Below, one piece after another: positions 24,989 to 34,626 of a stretch of 64,000 nt of DNA (positions within the stretch are counted from its first letter, which is position 1; each line of letters starts with the position of its first letter). The stretch covers positions 1-64,000 of the forward strand of contig CANEAY010000001.1 in the NCBI GenBank assembly GCA_947425785.1. Reading direction: 5' to 3'. The notes under the pieces are model-generated. The model worked only from the letters and a program-made list of their open reading frames with translations, did not search any database and was not told where the DNA came from. Origin of the DNA: an uncultured Pseudoflavonifractor sp. (GTDB taxonomy: Bacteria > Bacillota > Clostridia > Oscillospirales > Oscillospiraceae). Made by a program: the position numbers and the translations under genes.

Positions 24989-26956
24989 GTGCCGGAATTT
25001 AAGGTCGTCAGCCCCTTTGAGCCGGGGGGAGACCAGCCGGAGGCCATTGAGGCCCTGTCCATGGGCGTGGAAAACGGCTTGACGGAGCAGACCCTTTTGG
25101 GCGTCACCGGCTCGGGAAAGACCTTCACCATGGCCAAGATCATCGAGAAGGTACAGCGGCCCACCCTGGTGCTGGCCCACAACAAGACCCTGGCGGCCCA
25201 GCTGTGCGCCGAGTTCAAGGAGTTTTTCCCCAACAACGCGGTGGAGTATTTCGTCTCCTACTACGACTACTACCAGCCGGAGGCGTACATTCCCCACACC
25301 GACACCTTCATTGAAAAGGACTCCTCGGTGAACGACGAGATCGACCGGCTGCGTCTCTCTGCCACCGCTTCCCTTATTGAACGGCGGGACGTGATCGTGG
25401 TGTCGTCGGTGTCCTGCATCTACGGCCTGGGCGAGCCGGAGGACTACGCCCACATGATGATCTCCCTGCGGGTGGGGGAGGAGTTCAAGCGGGAAGAGCT
25501 GATGCGCCGCCTCATTGAGGATCGCTACGAGCGCAACGACATCGCCTGGGAGCGGAATATGTTCCGTGTCCGGGGGGACACCATTGAGATCTGGCCCGCC
25601 TACTGGCGGGACACCGCCATCCGGGTGGAGTTCTTTGGGGATGAGATCGACCGCCTCAGCGAGATCAATGTGGTCTCCGGGGCGGCCATCCGCCGGCTGG
25701 AGCACATCCCCATCTATCCCGCCAGCCACTATATCACCCCCCGGGACAAGATGGCCGCCGCCATCCAGGAAATTTACCGGGAGCTGGAGGAACGGGTGGC
25801 CTTCTTTGAGAGCAGCAATATGCTGGTGGAGGCCCAGCGGGTCAAGCAGCGGACTATGTACGACATTGAAATGCTCCAGGAGCTGGGCTTCTGCTCCGGC
25901 ATTGAGAACTACTCCCGGCCCATCTCCGGCAGGCCGGTGGGGTCGCCGCCCTACACCCTGCTGGACTATTTTCCCAAGGACTTCCTCATGTTCATCGACG
26001 AGAGCCATGTGACCCTGCCCCAGGTGCGGGCCATGTATAACGGCGACCATGCCCGAAAGACCACTCTCATCGATTACGGCTTCCGTCTGCCCTGTGCTTT
26101 TGATAACAGACCGTTGAAATTTGAGGAATTTGAACAGAGGGTAAACCAGATCATCTACGTCTCCGCTACCCCGGCGGAATATGAGCGCAGCCGCTCCGGC
26201 CAGATCGTGGAGCAGGTCATCCGCCCCACCGGCCTTTTGGATCCCAAGGTGGAAGTCCGGCCGGTGGAGGGCCAGATCGACGATCTGCTGGGAGAGATCA
26301 ACCAGCGCACCGAGCGGGGAGAGCGGGTACTGGTCACCACCCTCACCAAGAAGATGGCGGAGGACTTGACCGGCTACCTGCGAAACGCCGGGGTGAAGGT
26401 GCAGTATATGCACCACGATGTGGACACCATGGAGCGGCAGGAGATCATCCGGGACTTGCGCCTGGGCACCTACGATGTGCTGGTGGGTATCAACCTTCTG
26501 CGGGAGGGCCTGGATCTGCCCGAGGTGAGCTTGGTGGCCATCCTGGACGCGGACAAGGAGGGGTTTTTGCGCAGCGAGACCTCCCTTATCCAGACCATCG
26601 GCCGGGCGGCCCGAAACGCCGACGGCCTGGTGGTGATGTATGCCGACAGCATCACCCCCTCCATGCGCTCCGCCATCGATGAGACGGAGCGCCGCCGGGC
26701 GAAACAGGACGCCTTCAACAGGGAACACGGCATCGTGCCCAAGACCATCGTCAAATCCGTCCGGGACGTGGTGAACCTGTCCCAGGGCGAGGAGGAGGCC
26801 GCCAAAGCGGTGCGCCTGAAGAACAACATGAGCAAGAAGGAGCTGGAGGCCGCCATCGCCAAGCTGGAGAAGGAGATGAAAGAGGCTTCCAAGCGTCTGG
26901 AGTTCGAATACGCCGCCGTGCTGCGTGACCGCATCATTGAGCTGCGTGGGAAATAA
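24989..26956 (+). CDS. uvrB: Excinuclease ABC subunit B
   Basis: Damage-verifying helicase-like subunit of nucleotide excision repair; it receives damaged DNA from UvrA and recruits UvrC. The 655-residue protein shows Walker [11 protein letters not shown], the beta-hairpin [10 protein letters not shown] that threads between strands, the DESH box ([10 protein letters not shown]), helicase motif VI (QTIGRAARN) and a C-terminal UVR domain that contacts UvrC. The GTG at 24989 lies 8 bases after AGGAGG; the frame's first GTG at 24980 is inside that ribosome site. uvrA is encoded 2.2 kb downstream rather than adjacent. Confidence 0.97.
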   Translation: MPEFKVVSPFEPGGDQPEAIEALSMGVENGLTEQTLLGVTGSGKTFTMAKIIEKVQRPTLVLAHNKTLAAQLCAEFKEFFPNNAVEYFVSYYDYYQPEAYIPHTDTFIEKDSSVNDEIDRLRLSATASLIERRDVIVVSSVSCIYGLGEPEDYAHMMISLRVGEEFKREELMRRLIEDRYERNDIAWERNMFRVRGDTIEIWPAYWRDTAIRVEFFGDEIDRLSEINVVSGAAIRRLEHIPIYPASHYITPRDKMAAAIQEIYRELEERVAFFESSNMLVEAQRVKQRTMYDIEMLQELGFCSGIENYSRPISGRPVGSPPYTLLDYFPKDFLMFIDESHVTLPQVRAMYNGDHARKTTLIDYGFRLPCAFDNRPLKFEEFEQRVNQIIYVSATPAEYERSRSGQIVEQVIRPTGLLDPKVEVRPVEGQIDDLLGEINQRTERGERVLVTTLTKKMAEDLTGYLRNAGVKVQYMHHDVDTMERQEIIRDLRLGTYDVLVGINLLREGLDLPEVSLVAILDADKEGFLRSETSLIQTIGRAARNADGLVVMYADSITPSMRSAIDETERRRAKQDAFNREHGIVPKTIVKSVRDVVNLSQGEEEAAKAVRLKNNMSKKELEAAIAKLEKEMKEASKRLEFEYAAVLRDRIIELRGK

Positions 26957-26987
26957 AAAAGTAAAACCAAAAAGGGGTATGAAAACG

Positions 26988-28004
26988 ATGAAATATGTTG
27001 AATTGGGCAAGACCGGTCTGAAGTGCGCCATTGTCTCCTTTGGCGGCATCCCCATCCAGCGCTCCGACGCCGCCAACACCATGGCGGTGGTGGACGCGTT
27101 GGAAAAGCACGGCATGAACTACATTGACACTGCCCGGGGCTATACGGTCTCCGAGGAGTATCTGGGCGCCGCCCTCAAGGGCCGCCGGGAGAAGTTCCTC
27201 CTGGCCACCAAGTCCATGGCCAGGGACTACGAGAGCATGAAGAAGGACGTGGAGACCAGTCTGCGCAACCTCCAGACCGACTATATCGAGGTCTATCAGC
27301 TCCACAACCTGCCCCTGGGGGATTTTGACAAGGTCTTTGGCCCCGACGGGGCCTACCGGGCTTTGGCCGAGGCCAAGGCGGCGGGGAAGATCGGCCACAT
27401 CGGAGCCACCTTCCACTCCCTGGACGCCATGCGCAAGGCGGTGGAGGAGCACGCCGACAAGCTGGAGACCGTCATGTTCCCCTGGAACATTGTGGAGAAC
27501 CAGGGGGAGGAGGTGCTGCGGCTGGCCCGGGAGAAGGGCATGGGCACCATCTGCATGAAGCCCATGGCCGGCGGCAACCTCACCGATTGGGAGCTGGCCC
27601 TGCGTTACATTGCCGACTCCGGGGTCATGGACATCTCCATCCCCGGTATGGGCGATGTTCAGGAGGTGGAGCGCAACGCCGCCGCCGCGGAGAAGCTCTC
27701 CCCCCTGACGCAGGAGGAGAAGGCCCGGTGCGAGGTCATCCGTAAGGAGCTGGGCACCACCTTCTGCCGCCGGTGCGGCTACTGCGCCCCCTGCACGGTG
27801 GGCATCAACATTCCCTCCGCCTTCCTCTTCAACAACTATTTCAAGCACTACGAAGGTCTGGCGGATTGGGCCACGGCCCGGTATGGCGCCATGGAACAGA
27901 AGGCCTCCGCCTGCGTCGAGTGCGGCCTGTGCGAGAGCCGCTGCCCCTACGAGCTGCCCATCCGGGAGATGCTCAAGGACGTGGCCAAGACCTTCGGCCA
28001 GTAA
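26988..28004 (+). CDS. Aldo/keto reductase with C-terminal 4Fe-4S ferredoxin-like domain
   Basis: A 338-residue predicted oxidoreductase. Residues 1-250 are an aldo/keto reductase barrel with catalytic residues in IDTARGYTVSEEYLG (Asp, Tyr), LLATKS (Lys) and YQLHNL (His). The C-terminus has clustered cysteines, CRRCGYCAPC and CVECGLCESRC, resembling a 4Fe-4S domain, so electrons may pass between NAD(P)H and a ferredoxin-type carrier. The family is common in anaerobes but the substrate is unknown. ATG 26988 has AAAGGGG 10 bases upstream; ATG 26979 is too close to it. Confidence 0.88.
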   Translation: MKYVELGKTGLKCAIVSFGGIPIQRSDAANTMAVVDALEKHGMNYIDTARGYTVSEEYLGAALKGRREKFLLATKSMARDYESMKKDVETSLRNLQTDYIEVYQLHNLPLGDFDKVFGPDGAYRALAEAKAAGKIGHIGATFHSLDAMRKAVEEHADKLETVMFPWNIVENQGEEVLRLAREKGMGTICMKPMAGGNLTDWELALRYIADSGVMDISIPGMGDVQEVERNAAAAEKLSPLTQEEKARCEVIRKELGTTFCRRCGYCAPCTVGINIPSAFLFNNYFKHYEGLADWATARYGAMEQKASACVECGLCESRCPYELPIREMLKDVAKTFGQ

Positions 28005-28015
28005 GGAGAAGGCAT

Positions 28016-28330
28016 ATGGCGACGAACCCGGAATTTGTGGAATATCTCTGCGATCAGCTGGAGGGCCTGGGGGCCATCCGCTCCCGAAAAATGTTCGGGG
28101 AGTACATGATCTACTGCAACGATAAGCCTGTTATCATTGTCTGCGATGACCGGCCCATGGTGAAGATGCTCCCCATTTTGGAACCTTTGCTGAAGGATCA
28201 CCCCACCGCCCCGCCCTATGAGGGGGCCAAGGCGCACTATGTGCTGGACTCGGACGACCGGGAGACGCTCCGGGAGGCGGTGCGCCTGGCGGAGGAGGTC
28301 ACGCCGGTGCCCAAGAAGCGCAAAAAATAG
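28016..28330 (+). CDS. TfoX N-terminal domain protein
   Basis: A 104-residue single-domain protein of the TfoX_N family (IRSRKMFGEYMIYCNDKPVI is the core motif). Proteobacterial TfoX/Sxy regulates competence, but stand-alone TfoX_N proteins in Firmicutes have no proven function. It ends in a basic tail (PKKRKK). ATG 28016 follows AAGGAGAAGGCAT, 11 bases after the aldo/keto reductase stop, suggesting one transcript. Confidence 0.82.
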   Translation: MATNPEFVEYLCDQLEGLGAIRSRKMFGEYMIYCNDKPVIIVCDDRPMVKMLPILEPLLKDHPTAPPYEGAKAHYVLDSDDRETLREAVRLAEEVTPVPKKRKK

Positions 28331-28354
28331 GCGGCAGCTGGAAGGAGGGGACCG

Positions 28355-29137
28355 ATGACGACTGTACTTGTAACTCTAAAAGAGAAGTGGCGGATCATGG
28401 CTCTCTTCCGGCGGGGATGCCTGGTCATACAGGCGGTTTTGCTCTTTCTGTTTACGATCCTGTATTTTAACGCCGGACGGCAGCAGGGGATCGTCAGCCG
28501 GGATAGATTTTTCTCAAGGAGCATCCAGGATGACGCCATGGTCTACACCGGCAGACAGGATGGCCGCAAGACCATTTACAAGGTTTGGGAGACCGATGCC
28601 GGTTACACGGTAGAGTGTCAAGTGGAGGGGCAGTCCTTCGGCCCATACCAGGTGGATCGGGTCTCTGCCGACGGGATGTCTCTGGGTGACTGGGGCTATA
28701 TGGACGGCGGTATAGAGATCTGGGCGGAAGGCGAATTGCTGTTCCGCGGGGCTTACCGCCGCACCACCGGAAACAGTATTTTGCTGGACGAAAAGGGAGA
28801 ATTCTACTACGATTGGGGAAAGGCCTTTGATCGTCCGGCCACAGGATCCATCGAGCCGCCCAATGCCCTTACTCTCTTTTCCTTTACCGTAGGGGCAGAG
28901 CTGACCCACCGGGGCTACTGGCCCTGCTATGGTATGGGGCTTCTGATAGCTGCCTTGAATATGGTGACGCTTCTCTTTCCTGACGAACTGTTCCGCTGGC
29001 GTATGAGCTTGCGTATCTCCCGCTGGGAAGATGCGGAACCTTCGGCTTGGGAACGGTTCGGCCGACATGTTGGCTGGATCCTTCTGCTGTTTGCCTCTCT
29101 GTTCTGTTTTCTCGTGGGCCTGCTGGCCACGGTATGA
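28355..29137 (+). CDS. Membrane protein of unknown function
   Basis: A 260-residue protein I cannot place in a family. One helix near residues 22-40 (CLVIQAVLLFLFTILYF) is followed by a roughly 130-residue soluble region rich in strands and acidic/aromatic residues, then two helices at about 188-206 and 237-258. The soluble part probably faces outward. It lies between the TfoX-domain gene and uvrA and starts with GGAAGGAGGGGACC before the ATG. Confidence 0.6.
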   Translation: MTTVLVTLKEKWRIMALFRRGCLVIQAVLLFLFTILYFNAGRQQGIVSRDRFFSRSIQDDAMVYTGRQDGRKTIYKVWETDAGYTVECQVEGQSFGPYQVDRVSADGMSLGDWGYMDGGIEIWAEGELLFRGAYRRTTGNSILLDEKGEFYYDWGKAFDRPATGSIEPPNALTLFSFTVGAELTHRGYWPCYGMGLLIAALNMVTLLFPDELFRWRMSLRISRWEDAEPSAWERFGRHVGWILLLFASLFCFLVGLLATV

Positions 29138-29173
29138 TCCCGCTTTTCAATATCCCGAAAAGGAGAACCTTCC

Positions 29174-31996
29174 ATGCAAGACCAGATCATCGTTCAGGGC
29201 GCCCGCGCCAACAACCTGAAAAATATCGACGTGACCATCCCCCGGGACAAGCTGGTGGTGCTCACCGGCGTGTCCGGCTCCGGCAAGTCCTCCCTGGCCT
29301 TCGACACCATCTATGCCGAGGGCCAGCGGCGGTATGTGGAGAGCCTGTCCTCCTATGCCCGGATGTTCCTGGGACAGATGGAGAAGCCCGACGTGGACTC
29401 CATCGACGGCCTCAGCCCCGCCATCTCCATCGACCAGAAGACCACCTCCAAGAACCCCCGGTCTACGGTGGGCACGGTGACGGAAATTTACGATTATCTC
29501 CGCCTTCTCTGGGCCCGGGTGGGCACCCCCCACTGCCCCAACTGCGGCAAGGAGATCAAGCAGCAGACCATCGACCAGATCATCGACCAGGTGATGAAGC
29601 TGCCCGAGGCCACCCGTATCCAGGTCATGGCCCCTGTCATCCGGGGGAAAAAGGGAGAGCACCAGAAAATTTTTGAGGATGCCCGGAAGTCGGGCTATGT
29701 CCGTGTCCGGGTGGACGGCTCCCTTTACGACTTGAGCGAAGAGATCGCTTTGGACAAGAACAAAAAACACAGCATTGAGATCGTAGTTGACCGCCTGGTC
29801 ATCCGGGAGGACATCGCCCAGCGGCTCACCGACAGCGTGGAGGTGGCCGCCGGCCTGTCCGGGGGCCTCATCATCGTCAATATCGTGGGGGAGGATCGGG
29901 ATATCTCCTTCTCCCAGAACTACGCCTGCGAGGACTGCGGCATCTCCATTGAGGAGCTCACCCCCCGGATGTTCTCCTTCAACAACCCCTTCGGCGCCTG
30001 CCCCACCTGCACCGGCCTGGGGGTACAGCTGAAGGTCGACCCGGAGCTCATCATCCCCAACAAGGAGCTGTCCATTCTGGACGGGGCCATCACCGCCAGC
30101 GGCTGGAGCAACATCAAGGGGGACTCCATCTCCCGGATGTACTTTGAGGCCCTGGCCAAGAAGTATAAGTTCAAGCTCACCACCCCGGTCAAGAACTTGA
30201 GTGCCGAGGTCATGGACGTGATCCTTTACGGCACCAAGGGGGAGAAGCTGAAGCTGACCTACGACCGGGCCAATGGCCAGGGTACCCTCATGCAGGCCTT
30301 TGAGGGCATCTGCAACAACCTGGAGCGCCGCTACCGGGAGACCCAGTCCGACGGGATGCGCCGGGAGCTGGAGGAGTGTATGTCGGAGAAGCCCTGTCCC
30401 GACTGTCACGGCAAGCGCCTGCGCCGGGAATCCCTGGCGGTGACGGTGGGGGATGAGGACATCGACGCCTACTGCCACAGGTCGGTGACCCAGGCTCTGG
30501 ACTTTATGGAAAAGCTCACCCTCTCGGAGCAAAAGACCCTCATTGCTGGGCAGATCGTGAAGGAGATCAAGTCCCGGCTGGGCTTTTTGAAGTCGGTGGG
30601 TCTGGAATACCTGACCTTGAGCCGCTCTGCCGGGACGCTGTCCGGCGGCGAGAGCCAGCGGATCCGCCTGGCTACGCAGATCGGCTCCTCCCTCATGGGG
30701 GTTCTCTATATTTTGGACGAGCCCTCCATCGGCCTCCACCAGCGGGACAACGACAAGCTGCTGGAGACCCTGTGCCACTTGAGAGACCTGGGCAATACCC
30801 TGCTGGTGGTGGAGCACGACGAGGATACCATGCGTGCCGCCGACCATATCATCGACGTGGGCCCCGGCGCCGGAGTCCACGGCGGCCGCATCGTGGCCCA
30901 GGGCACGGCGGAGGAAGTGATGGCCAGTCCCGAGTCCCTGACGGGGGCCTACCTCTCCGGGCGGCTGTCCATCCCCGTTCCCAAGGAGCGGCGGAAGGGC
31001 AGCGGCAAGTTCCTCACCGTCCGGGCGGCGGCGGAGAACAACCTGCGGGGGGTGGACGTGTCCATTCCCCTGGGCACCTTCACCTGCGTCACCGGCGTGT
31101 CCGGCTCCGGCAAGTCCTCTCTGGTGAATGAAATTTTGTATAAACGGCTGGCCGCTGACCTGAACCGGGCCAAGACCCGGCCGGGCAAGCACGCCGCCAT
31201 CGAGGGGGAGGAGTACCTGGACAAGGTCATCAACATCGACCAGTCCCCCATTGGCCGCACCCCCCGCTCCAACCCGGCCACTTATACCAACCTCTTCAAC
31301 GACATCCGGGAGCTCTTTGCCTCCACCCCCGACGCCAAGGCCAGGGGCTACGGCCCGGGCCGGTTCTCCTTCAACGTCCGGGGCGGACGGTGCGAGGCCT
31401 GTCAGGGCGACGGCCTTCTCAAGATCGAGATGCACTTCCTGCCCGATATCTATGTCCCCTGCGACGTGTGCCACGGCAAGCGGTACAACCGGGAGACCCT
31501 GGAGGTGCGCTACAAGGGCAAGAACATCTATGAGGTGCTGGAGATGACGGTGGATGAGGCCCTGCCCTTCTTCGAGAACCTGCCAAAGATCTACAACAAG
31601 CTGCTGACCCTCTCCCAGGTGGGCCTTTCCTACGTGAAGCTGGGTCAGCCCTCCACCGAGCTCTCCGGCGGCGAGGCCCAGCGGGTGAAGCTGGCCACAG
31701 AGCTGGCCAAGCATGCCACCGGCCGAACCATCTATATTCTGGACGAGCCCACCACCGGCCTGCACAGCTATGACGTCCACAAGCTCATCGACGTGCTCCA
31801 GCGTCTGGTGGATGTGGGCAACACCGTGGTGGTCATCGAGCACAACCTGGACGTGGTAAAGACCGCCGACTATCTCATCGACCTGGGCCCCGAGGGGGGC
31901 GACGGCGGCGGCAGCATCGTCTGCACCGGCACCCCCGAGGAGGTGGCCCAGTGCCCCCAGAGCTACACCGGCCACTACCTGAAACGGATGCTGTAA
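29174..31996 (+). CDS. uvrA: Excinuclease ABC subunit A
   Basis: DNA-damage sensor ATPase of nucleotide excision repair that loads UvrB. The 940-residue protein contains two ABC modules, with Walker [11 protein letters not shown] twice, ABC signatures [12 protein letters not shown] and [12 protein letters not shown], and Walker [13 protein letters not shown] and [12 protein letters not shown]. Zinc-finger cysteine pairs are visible (CEDC/CPTC and CEAC/CDVC). ATG 29174 follows AAGGAGAACCTTCC. No LexA box was seen directly upstream, unlike uvrB. Confidence 0.97.
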   Translation: MQDQIIVQGARANNLKNIDVTIPRDKLVVLTGVSGSGKSSLAFDTIYAEGQRRYVESLSSYARMFLGQMEKPDVDSIDGLSPAISIDQKTTSKNPRSTVGTVTEIYDYLRLLWARVGTPHCPNCGKEIKQQTIDQIIDQVMKLPEATRIQVMAPVIRGKKGEHQKIFEDARKSGYVRVRVDGSLYDLSEEIALDKNKKHSIEIVVDRLVIREDIAQRLTDSVEVAAGLSGGLIIVNIVGEDRDISFSQNYACEDCGISIEELTPRMFSFNNPFGACPTCTGLGVQLKVDPELIIPNKELSILDGAITASGWSNIKGDSISRMYFEALAKKYKFKLTTPVKNLSAEVMDVILYGTKGEKLKLTYDRANGQGTLMQAFEGICNNLERRYRETQSDGMRRELEECMSEKPCPDCHGKRLRRESLAVTVGDEDIDAYCHRSVTQALDFMEKLTLSEQKTLIAGQIVKEIKSRLGFLKSVGLEYLTLSRSAGTLSGGESQRIRLATQIGSSLMGVLYILDEPSIGLHQRDNDKLLETLCHLRDLGNTLLVVEHDEDTMRAADHIIDVGPGAGVHGGRIVAQGTAEEVMASPESLTGAYLSGRLSIPVPKERRKGSGKFLTVRAAAENNLRGVDVSIPLGTFTCVTGVSGSGKSSLVNEILYKRLAADLNRAKTRPGKHAAIEGEEYLDKVINIDQSPIGRTPRSNPATYTNLFNDIRELFASTPDAKARGYGPGRFSFNVRGGRCEACQGDGLLKIEMHFLPDIYVPCDVCHGKRYNRETLEVRYKGKNIYEVLEMTVDEALPFFENLPKIYNKLLTLSQVGLSYVKLGQPSTELSGGEAQRVKLATELAKHATGRTIYILDEPTTGLHSYDVHKLIDVLQRLVDVGNTVVVIEHNLDVVKTADYLIDLGPEGGDGGGSIVCTGTPEEVAQCPQSYTGHYLKRML

Positions 31997-32011
31997 AGAG
32001 GAGGCTTCCCT

Positions 32012-33142
32012 ATGGGCGCCTGGGGGACGGGCTTTTACAGTGACGATTACACCATGGATGTGCGGGATAACTACCTGGATCTTCTGCGGAAAAAGGTGCC
32101 GCCCGAGGAGGCGGTATCCCAGATGGAGGCCCAGTGGAGACCGAATCGGGATGGGGAGCAGGGCTACCTTTTCTGGCTCACCATTGCCTTTCTCCAGTGG
32201 GAGTACGGTCACCTTCTCCAGGAGCGGCGGGAGAAGGCCCTGACCATTCTCTCCGGCCCTGTCGACCAGGAGCGGTGGAGGGAGGCCAGCTCCAAGGATC
32301 AGCAAAAACGCCGGGAGGTCATGGAGAAGCTGGCGGCCAAGCTCCAGGGGGAGCCGGAGAAGGTCAAAAAACTCCGCCCCTATACCCATAAGCGCCTGCC
32401 CTGGCAGGCGGGGGATGTGCTGTCCCTCCGGCTGGGGCGGGAGTGCGAGCCCTGGCATGGGGGGACTTACGCCTGGCCCTTTGACGACCTGTATACCGCG
32501 GTGGTGGTCATGGACGTCTGGGAAGAGGACATCGGGGACATTTATGACATCCCCGTGGTGGCGGGCTACTATTGGTTGGGGGCGGAGGAGGCCACTATGG
32601 ATGCCCTGGAGGGGATCCCCTTCCTCCGGGGAGATGACTGGTTTCGGGGCCGGGAGGAGCAGAAACGGTATCTCTATTCAGCGAATATTCCCTATCGGAT
32701 GGATCGCCTGTGGTACGACCTGAAAAAGATCGGCCATTTGGAGGAGCTTCCCATTTTTCCACCGGAGGAATGGGACTATGAAAAGAAAACCAACGGCTGG
32801 GGGCTCATAAACCAGATGCTTGTCATGGAATGGCTCCTGGAGGGCCGAACTATCCCCCACCGCTCCACCTGGTCAGATCCGGAGGCGGATCGGGAGCGGG
32901 CCTGGCGGCGGGCCCAGGCCTATTTCAAGGGCAGCGACAGCTCCAGCAAGGCCCTGCTGGAGCGGATGCGGGTCTTTCTCTTTGAAGGAATCGGTGAGGA
33001 GGAACTGCAAAAGAAGAAGCAGGAGGAGTGGGAAGGGCTCCAAAAACGGTACACCGATCCCATCCACCAAAAACGCCTATGGGTAGCCATCTTCCAGGGG
33101 GAGGAGCCGCCCTTCCTGATTCGGAAAGGGAAGGAGACGTGA
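32012..33142 (+). CDS. DUF4259-like protein
   Basis: A 376-residue cytoplasmic protein opening with MGAWGTGFYSDDYTMDV, which resembles the start of DUF4259 and related proteins (MGxWGxGxxxxD). The rest is rich in Trp, Glu and Arg; a middle section (about 125-200) is a strand-rich domain around RLPWQAGDVLSLRL. There are no membrane segments. Function is unknown. It begins 15 bases after the uvrA stop with its own GAGGAGG. Confidence 0.6.
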   Translation: MGAWGTGFYSDDYTMDVRDNYLDLLRKKVPPEEAVSQMEAQWRPNRDGEQGYLFWLTIAFLQWEYGHLLQERREKALTILSGPVDQERWREASSKDQQKRREVMEKLAAKLQGEPEKVKKLRPYTHKRLPWQAGDVLSLRLGRECEPWHGGTYAWPFDDLYTAVVVMDVWEEDIGDIYDIPVVAGYYWLGAEEATMDALEGIPFLRGDDWFRGREEQKRYLYSANIPYRMDRLWYDLKKIGHLEELPIFPPEEWDYEKKTNGWGLINQMLVMEWLLEGRTIPHRSTWSDPEADRERAWRRAQAYFKGSDSSSKALLERMRVFLFEGIGEEELQKKKQEEWEGLQKRYTDPIHQKRLWVAIFQGEEPPFLIRKGKET

Positions 33143-33199
33143 TCGAGTGGCTGCGATCCACAGATGGAAGAAAAAACAGGAACGATCGGGAGGCACACT

Positions 33200-33607
33200 A
33201 TGATCTATTATTTGGATAAAGCGGAAAATCCCACCATCCCAGTGCCTCATGACTGTATGATCGAGAGCATCTCCCTTTTCAATGATTTTCTCATTTTGGA
33301 CTTTGAGCAGGACATAGCGATCCATGATTCTGTACAGTTTATTTGCCCGAACGCCAAATCATTGACCATAAAAATACACTTGATTGATGATATCTTTAGT
33401 GTTTATCAAGAGAAAATACGGAAATTTCCCAAATTCAAAAAATCCTATGAGGAGATCGGCTTGGATCGGCTGGTCAGCCTTGTGAAACAGAAAAGCCTTG
33501 CTTATCTTTATCACTATGTGGCCTATCAGTCCTTGATCATAAATCTAGATGCCGAGTTCATCCTGTATTCGCAGGCGGACTATATTGAATATATTTGGAA
33601 AACGTGA
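33200..33607 (+). CDS. Hypothetical protein, AT-richer than its neighbours
   Basis: A 135-residue soluble protein without a recognised domain, beginning MIYYLDKAENPTIPVPHDCM. The start at 33200 has GGGAGG 6 bases upstream; an earlier ATG at 33164 lacks one. The gene is visibly AT-richer than flanking genes, which suggests separate origin. Its size and position after a DUF4259-like gene recall immunity-type proteins, but no toxin gene is present, so I assign no function. Confidence 0.6.
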   Translation: MIYYLDKAENPTIPVPHDCMIESISLFNDFLILDFEQDIAIHDSVQFICPNAKSLTIKIHLIDDIFSVYQEKIRKFPKFKKSYEEIGLDRLVSLVKQKSLAYLYHYVAYQSLIINLDAEFILYSQADYIEYIWKT

Positions 33608-33710
33608 TGCAGTGTCCACTTTGCCCTGTTACCTGAAATTTTATCAAATGTTTATACACACCCCACCAAGACCGTGGTAGAATATAGGAAACAGAAAGGG
33701 GGGGAGGCGC

Positions 33711-34211
33711 TTGGACATTCTCAACTGGCTGGAGACCACCGTGGGGGGTGAGTTTATATTTACTCTCCTGGTCTCCATGGTGCCCATCATAGAGCTGCGG
33801 GTGGGCATTCCCTTCGGGGTGGGCCTGGGCCTTCCCTACCCGGTGGCCTTTATCGCCGCCGTCATCGGCAATATCCTGCCCGCCCCCTTCATCATCGTCT
33901 ATATCCGCCGCATCTTCCAGTGGATGCGCCGGCGGCTGCCCCGGTTCAACGGCATGGTGGACGCCCTGGAGCGAAAAGCCCATCTGAAGGGGAAAAAGGT
34001 AAACAAATATAAATATCTGGGGTTGATGCTCTTTGTGGGCATCCCCCTTCCCGGTACCGGGGCCTGGACGGGGGCCCTGGCCGCCGCCTTTTTGGATATG
34101 CCCCTGCGCAAGGCCATGCCCTCTATCATCCTGGGGGTCATCCTGGCGGGACTCATCATGACGGGGCTGACCCATCTGGGCTTTGACCTGTTTACCGCTG
34201 TTATGGCCTGA
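33711..34211 (+). CDS. COG2426-type small membrane transporter-like protein
   Basis: A 166-residue membrane protein with four or five helices, of the family annotated as putative small multidrug export proteins (COG2426). Typical are MVPIIELRVGIPFGVGLGL near the N-terminus, GNILPAPFIIVYIRRI and FVGIPLPGTGAWTGALAAA. The export annotation of the family is weak. The start is TTG at 33711 behind GGGGGGAGG; no better ATG exists before the first helix. Confidence 0.82.
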   Translation: MDILNWLETTVGGEFIFTLLVSMVPIIELRVGIPFGVGLGLPYPVAFIAAVIGNILPAPFIIVYIRRIFQWMRRRLPRFNGMVDALERKAHLKGKKVNKYKYLGLMLFVGIPLPGTGAWTGALAAAFLDMPLRKAMPSIILGVILAGLIMTGLTHLGFDLFTAVMA

Positions 34212-34223
34212 AAGACACCCTTT

Positions 34224-34256
34224 TTCACCTTTCCCCGTAGACTGGGGAGAGGTGAA
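34224..34256 (+). promoter_or_regulatory. Hairpin that masks a ribosome-binding site
   Basis: TTCACCTTTCCCC pairs over 13 positions (one G-U) with GGGGAGAGGTGAA around a 7-base loop. The right arm is the ribosome site of the ATG at 34262, so folding would hide it. There is no U-tract, so it is not an ordinary terminator. Confidence 0.55.
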
Positions 34257-34261
34257 GTGTT

Positions 34262-34603
34262 ATGCGGGCAATTTTGGAAGTTTTGCTCTCCCTTTTGGCG
34301 GTATTCGGCCTTTTGAGTCTGGGCTGGCTGGCCTTTGGCCGCCTGCTCTCCCCGGCGGGCGGAGAGGGCTGCTGCGTGGTCATACCCACCCGGGGAAGGG
34401 GTGACGGCCTGGAGCAGGCAGTCACCGGGATGCTCTGGCTCCGGGGCGGGGGTCTGATGAACGCTCCCATCCTCCTGGTGGACTGCGGCCTCAATGACGA
34501 GGGCAGGGCGGTGGCCGCCGCCCTTTGCCTTCGGGAGCCGGGACTTGGGCTGTGTCACATTTCAGAGCTCTCGGTTTATATAAAACAGTTGCCGGAGGAA
34601 TGA
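34262..34603 (+). CDS. Small membrane-anchored protein, glycosyltransferase-2-like fragment
   Basis: A 113-residue protein with one N-terminal helix (about 4-25) and a short cytoplasmic part. The sequence CVVIPTRGRGDGLEQAV and the later ILLVDCGLNDEGRAVA resemble the first strands of a family 2 glycosyltransferase, but DxD and the rest of the fold are absent. It may be a remnant or a small non-catalytic protein. Its ribosome site lies inside a stable hairpin. recD2 starts 23 bases after its stop. Confidence 0.55.
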   Translation: MRAILEVLLSLLAVFGLLSLGWLAFGRLLSPAGGEGCCVVIPTRGRGDGLEQAVTGMLWLRGGGLMNAPILLVDCGLNDEGRAVAAALCLREPGLGLCHISELSVYIKQLPEE

Positions 34604-34626
34604 TCCTGACGAAGGAAGGTGCCCCC

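Noticed and set aside
24155-27115. 986-codon minus-strand open frame opposite radC and uvrB
   Set aside because: Same reason: shadow of conserved coding sequence; it crosses three genes on the other strand.
29147-32458. 1103-codon minus-strand open frame opposite uvrA
   Set aside because: Antisense shadow of a highly conserved gene with low-complexity Gly/His/Val-rich translation and no ribosome site.
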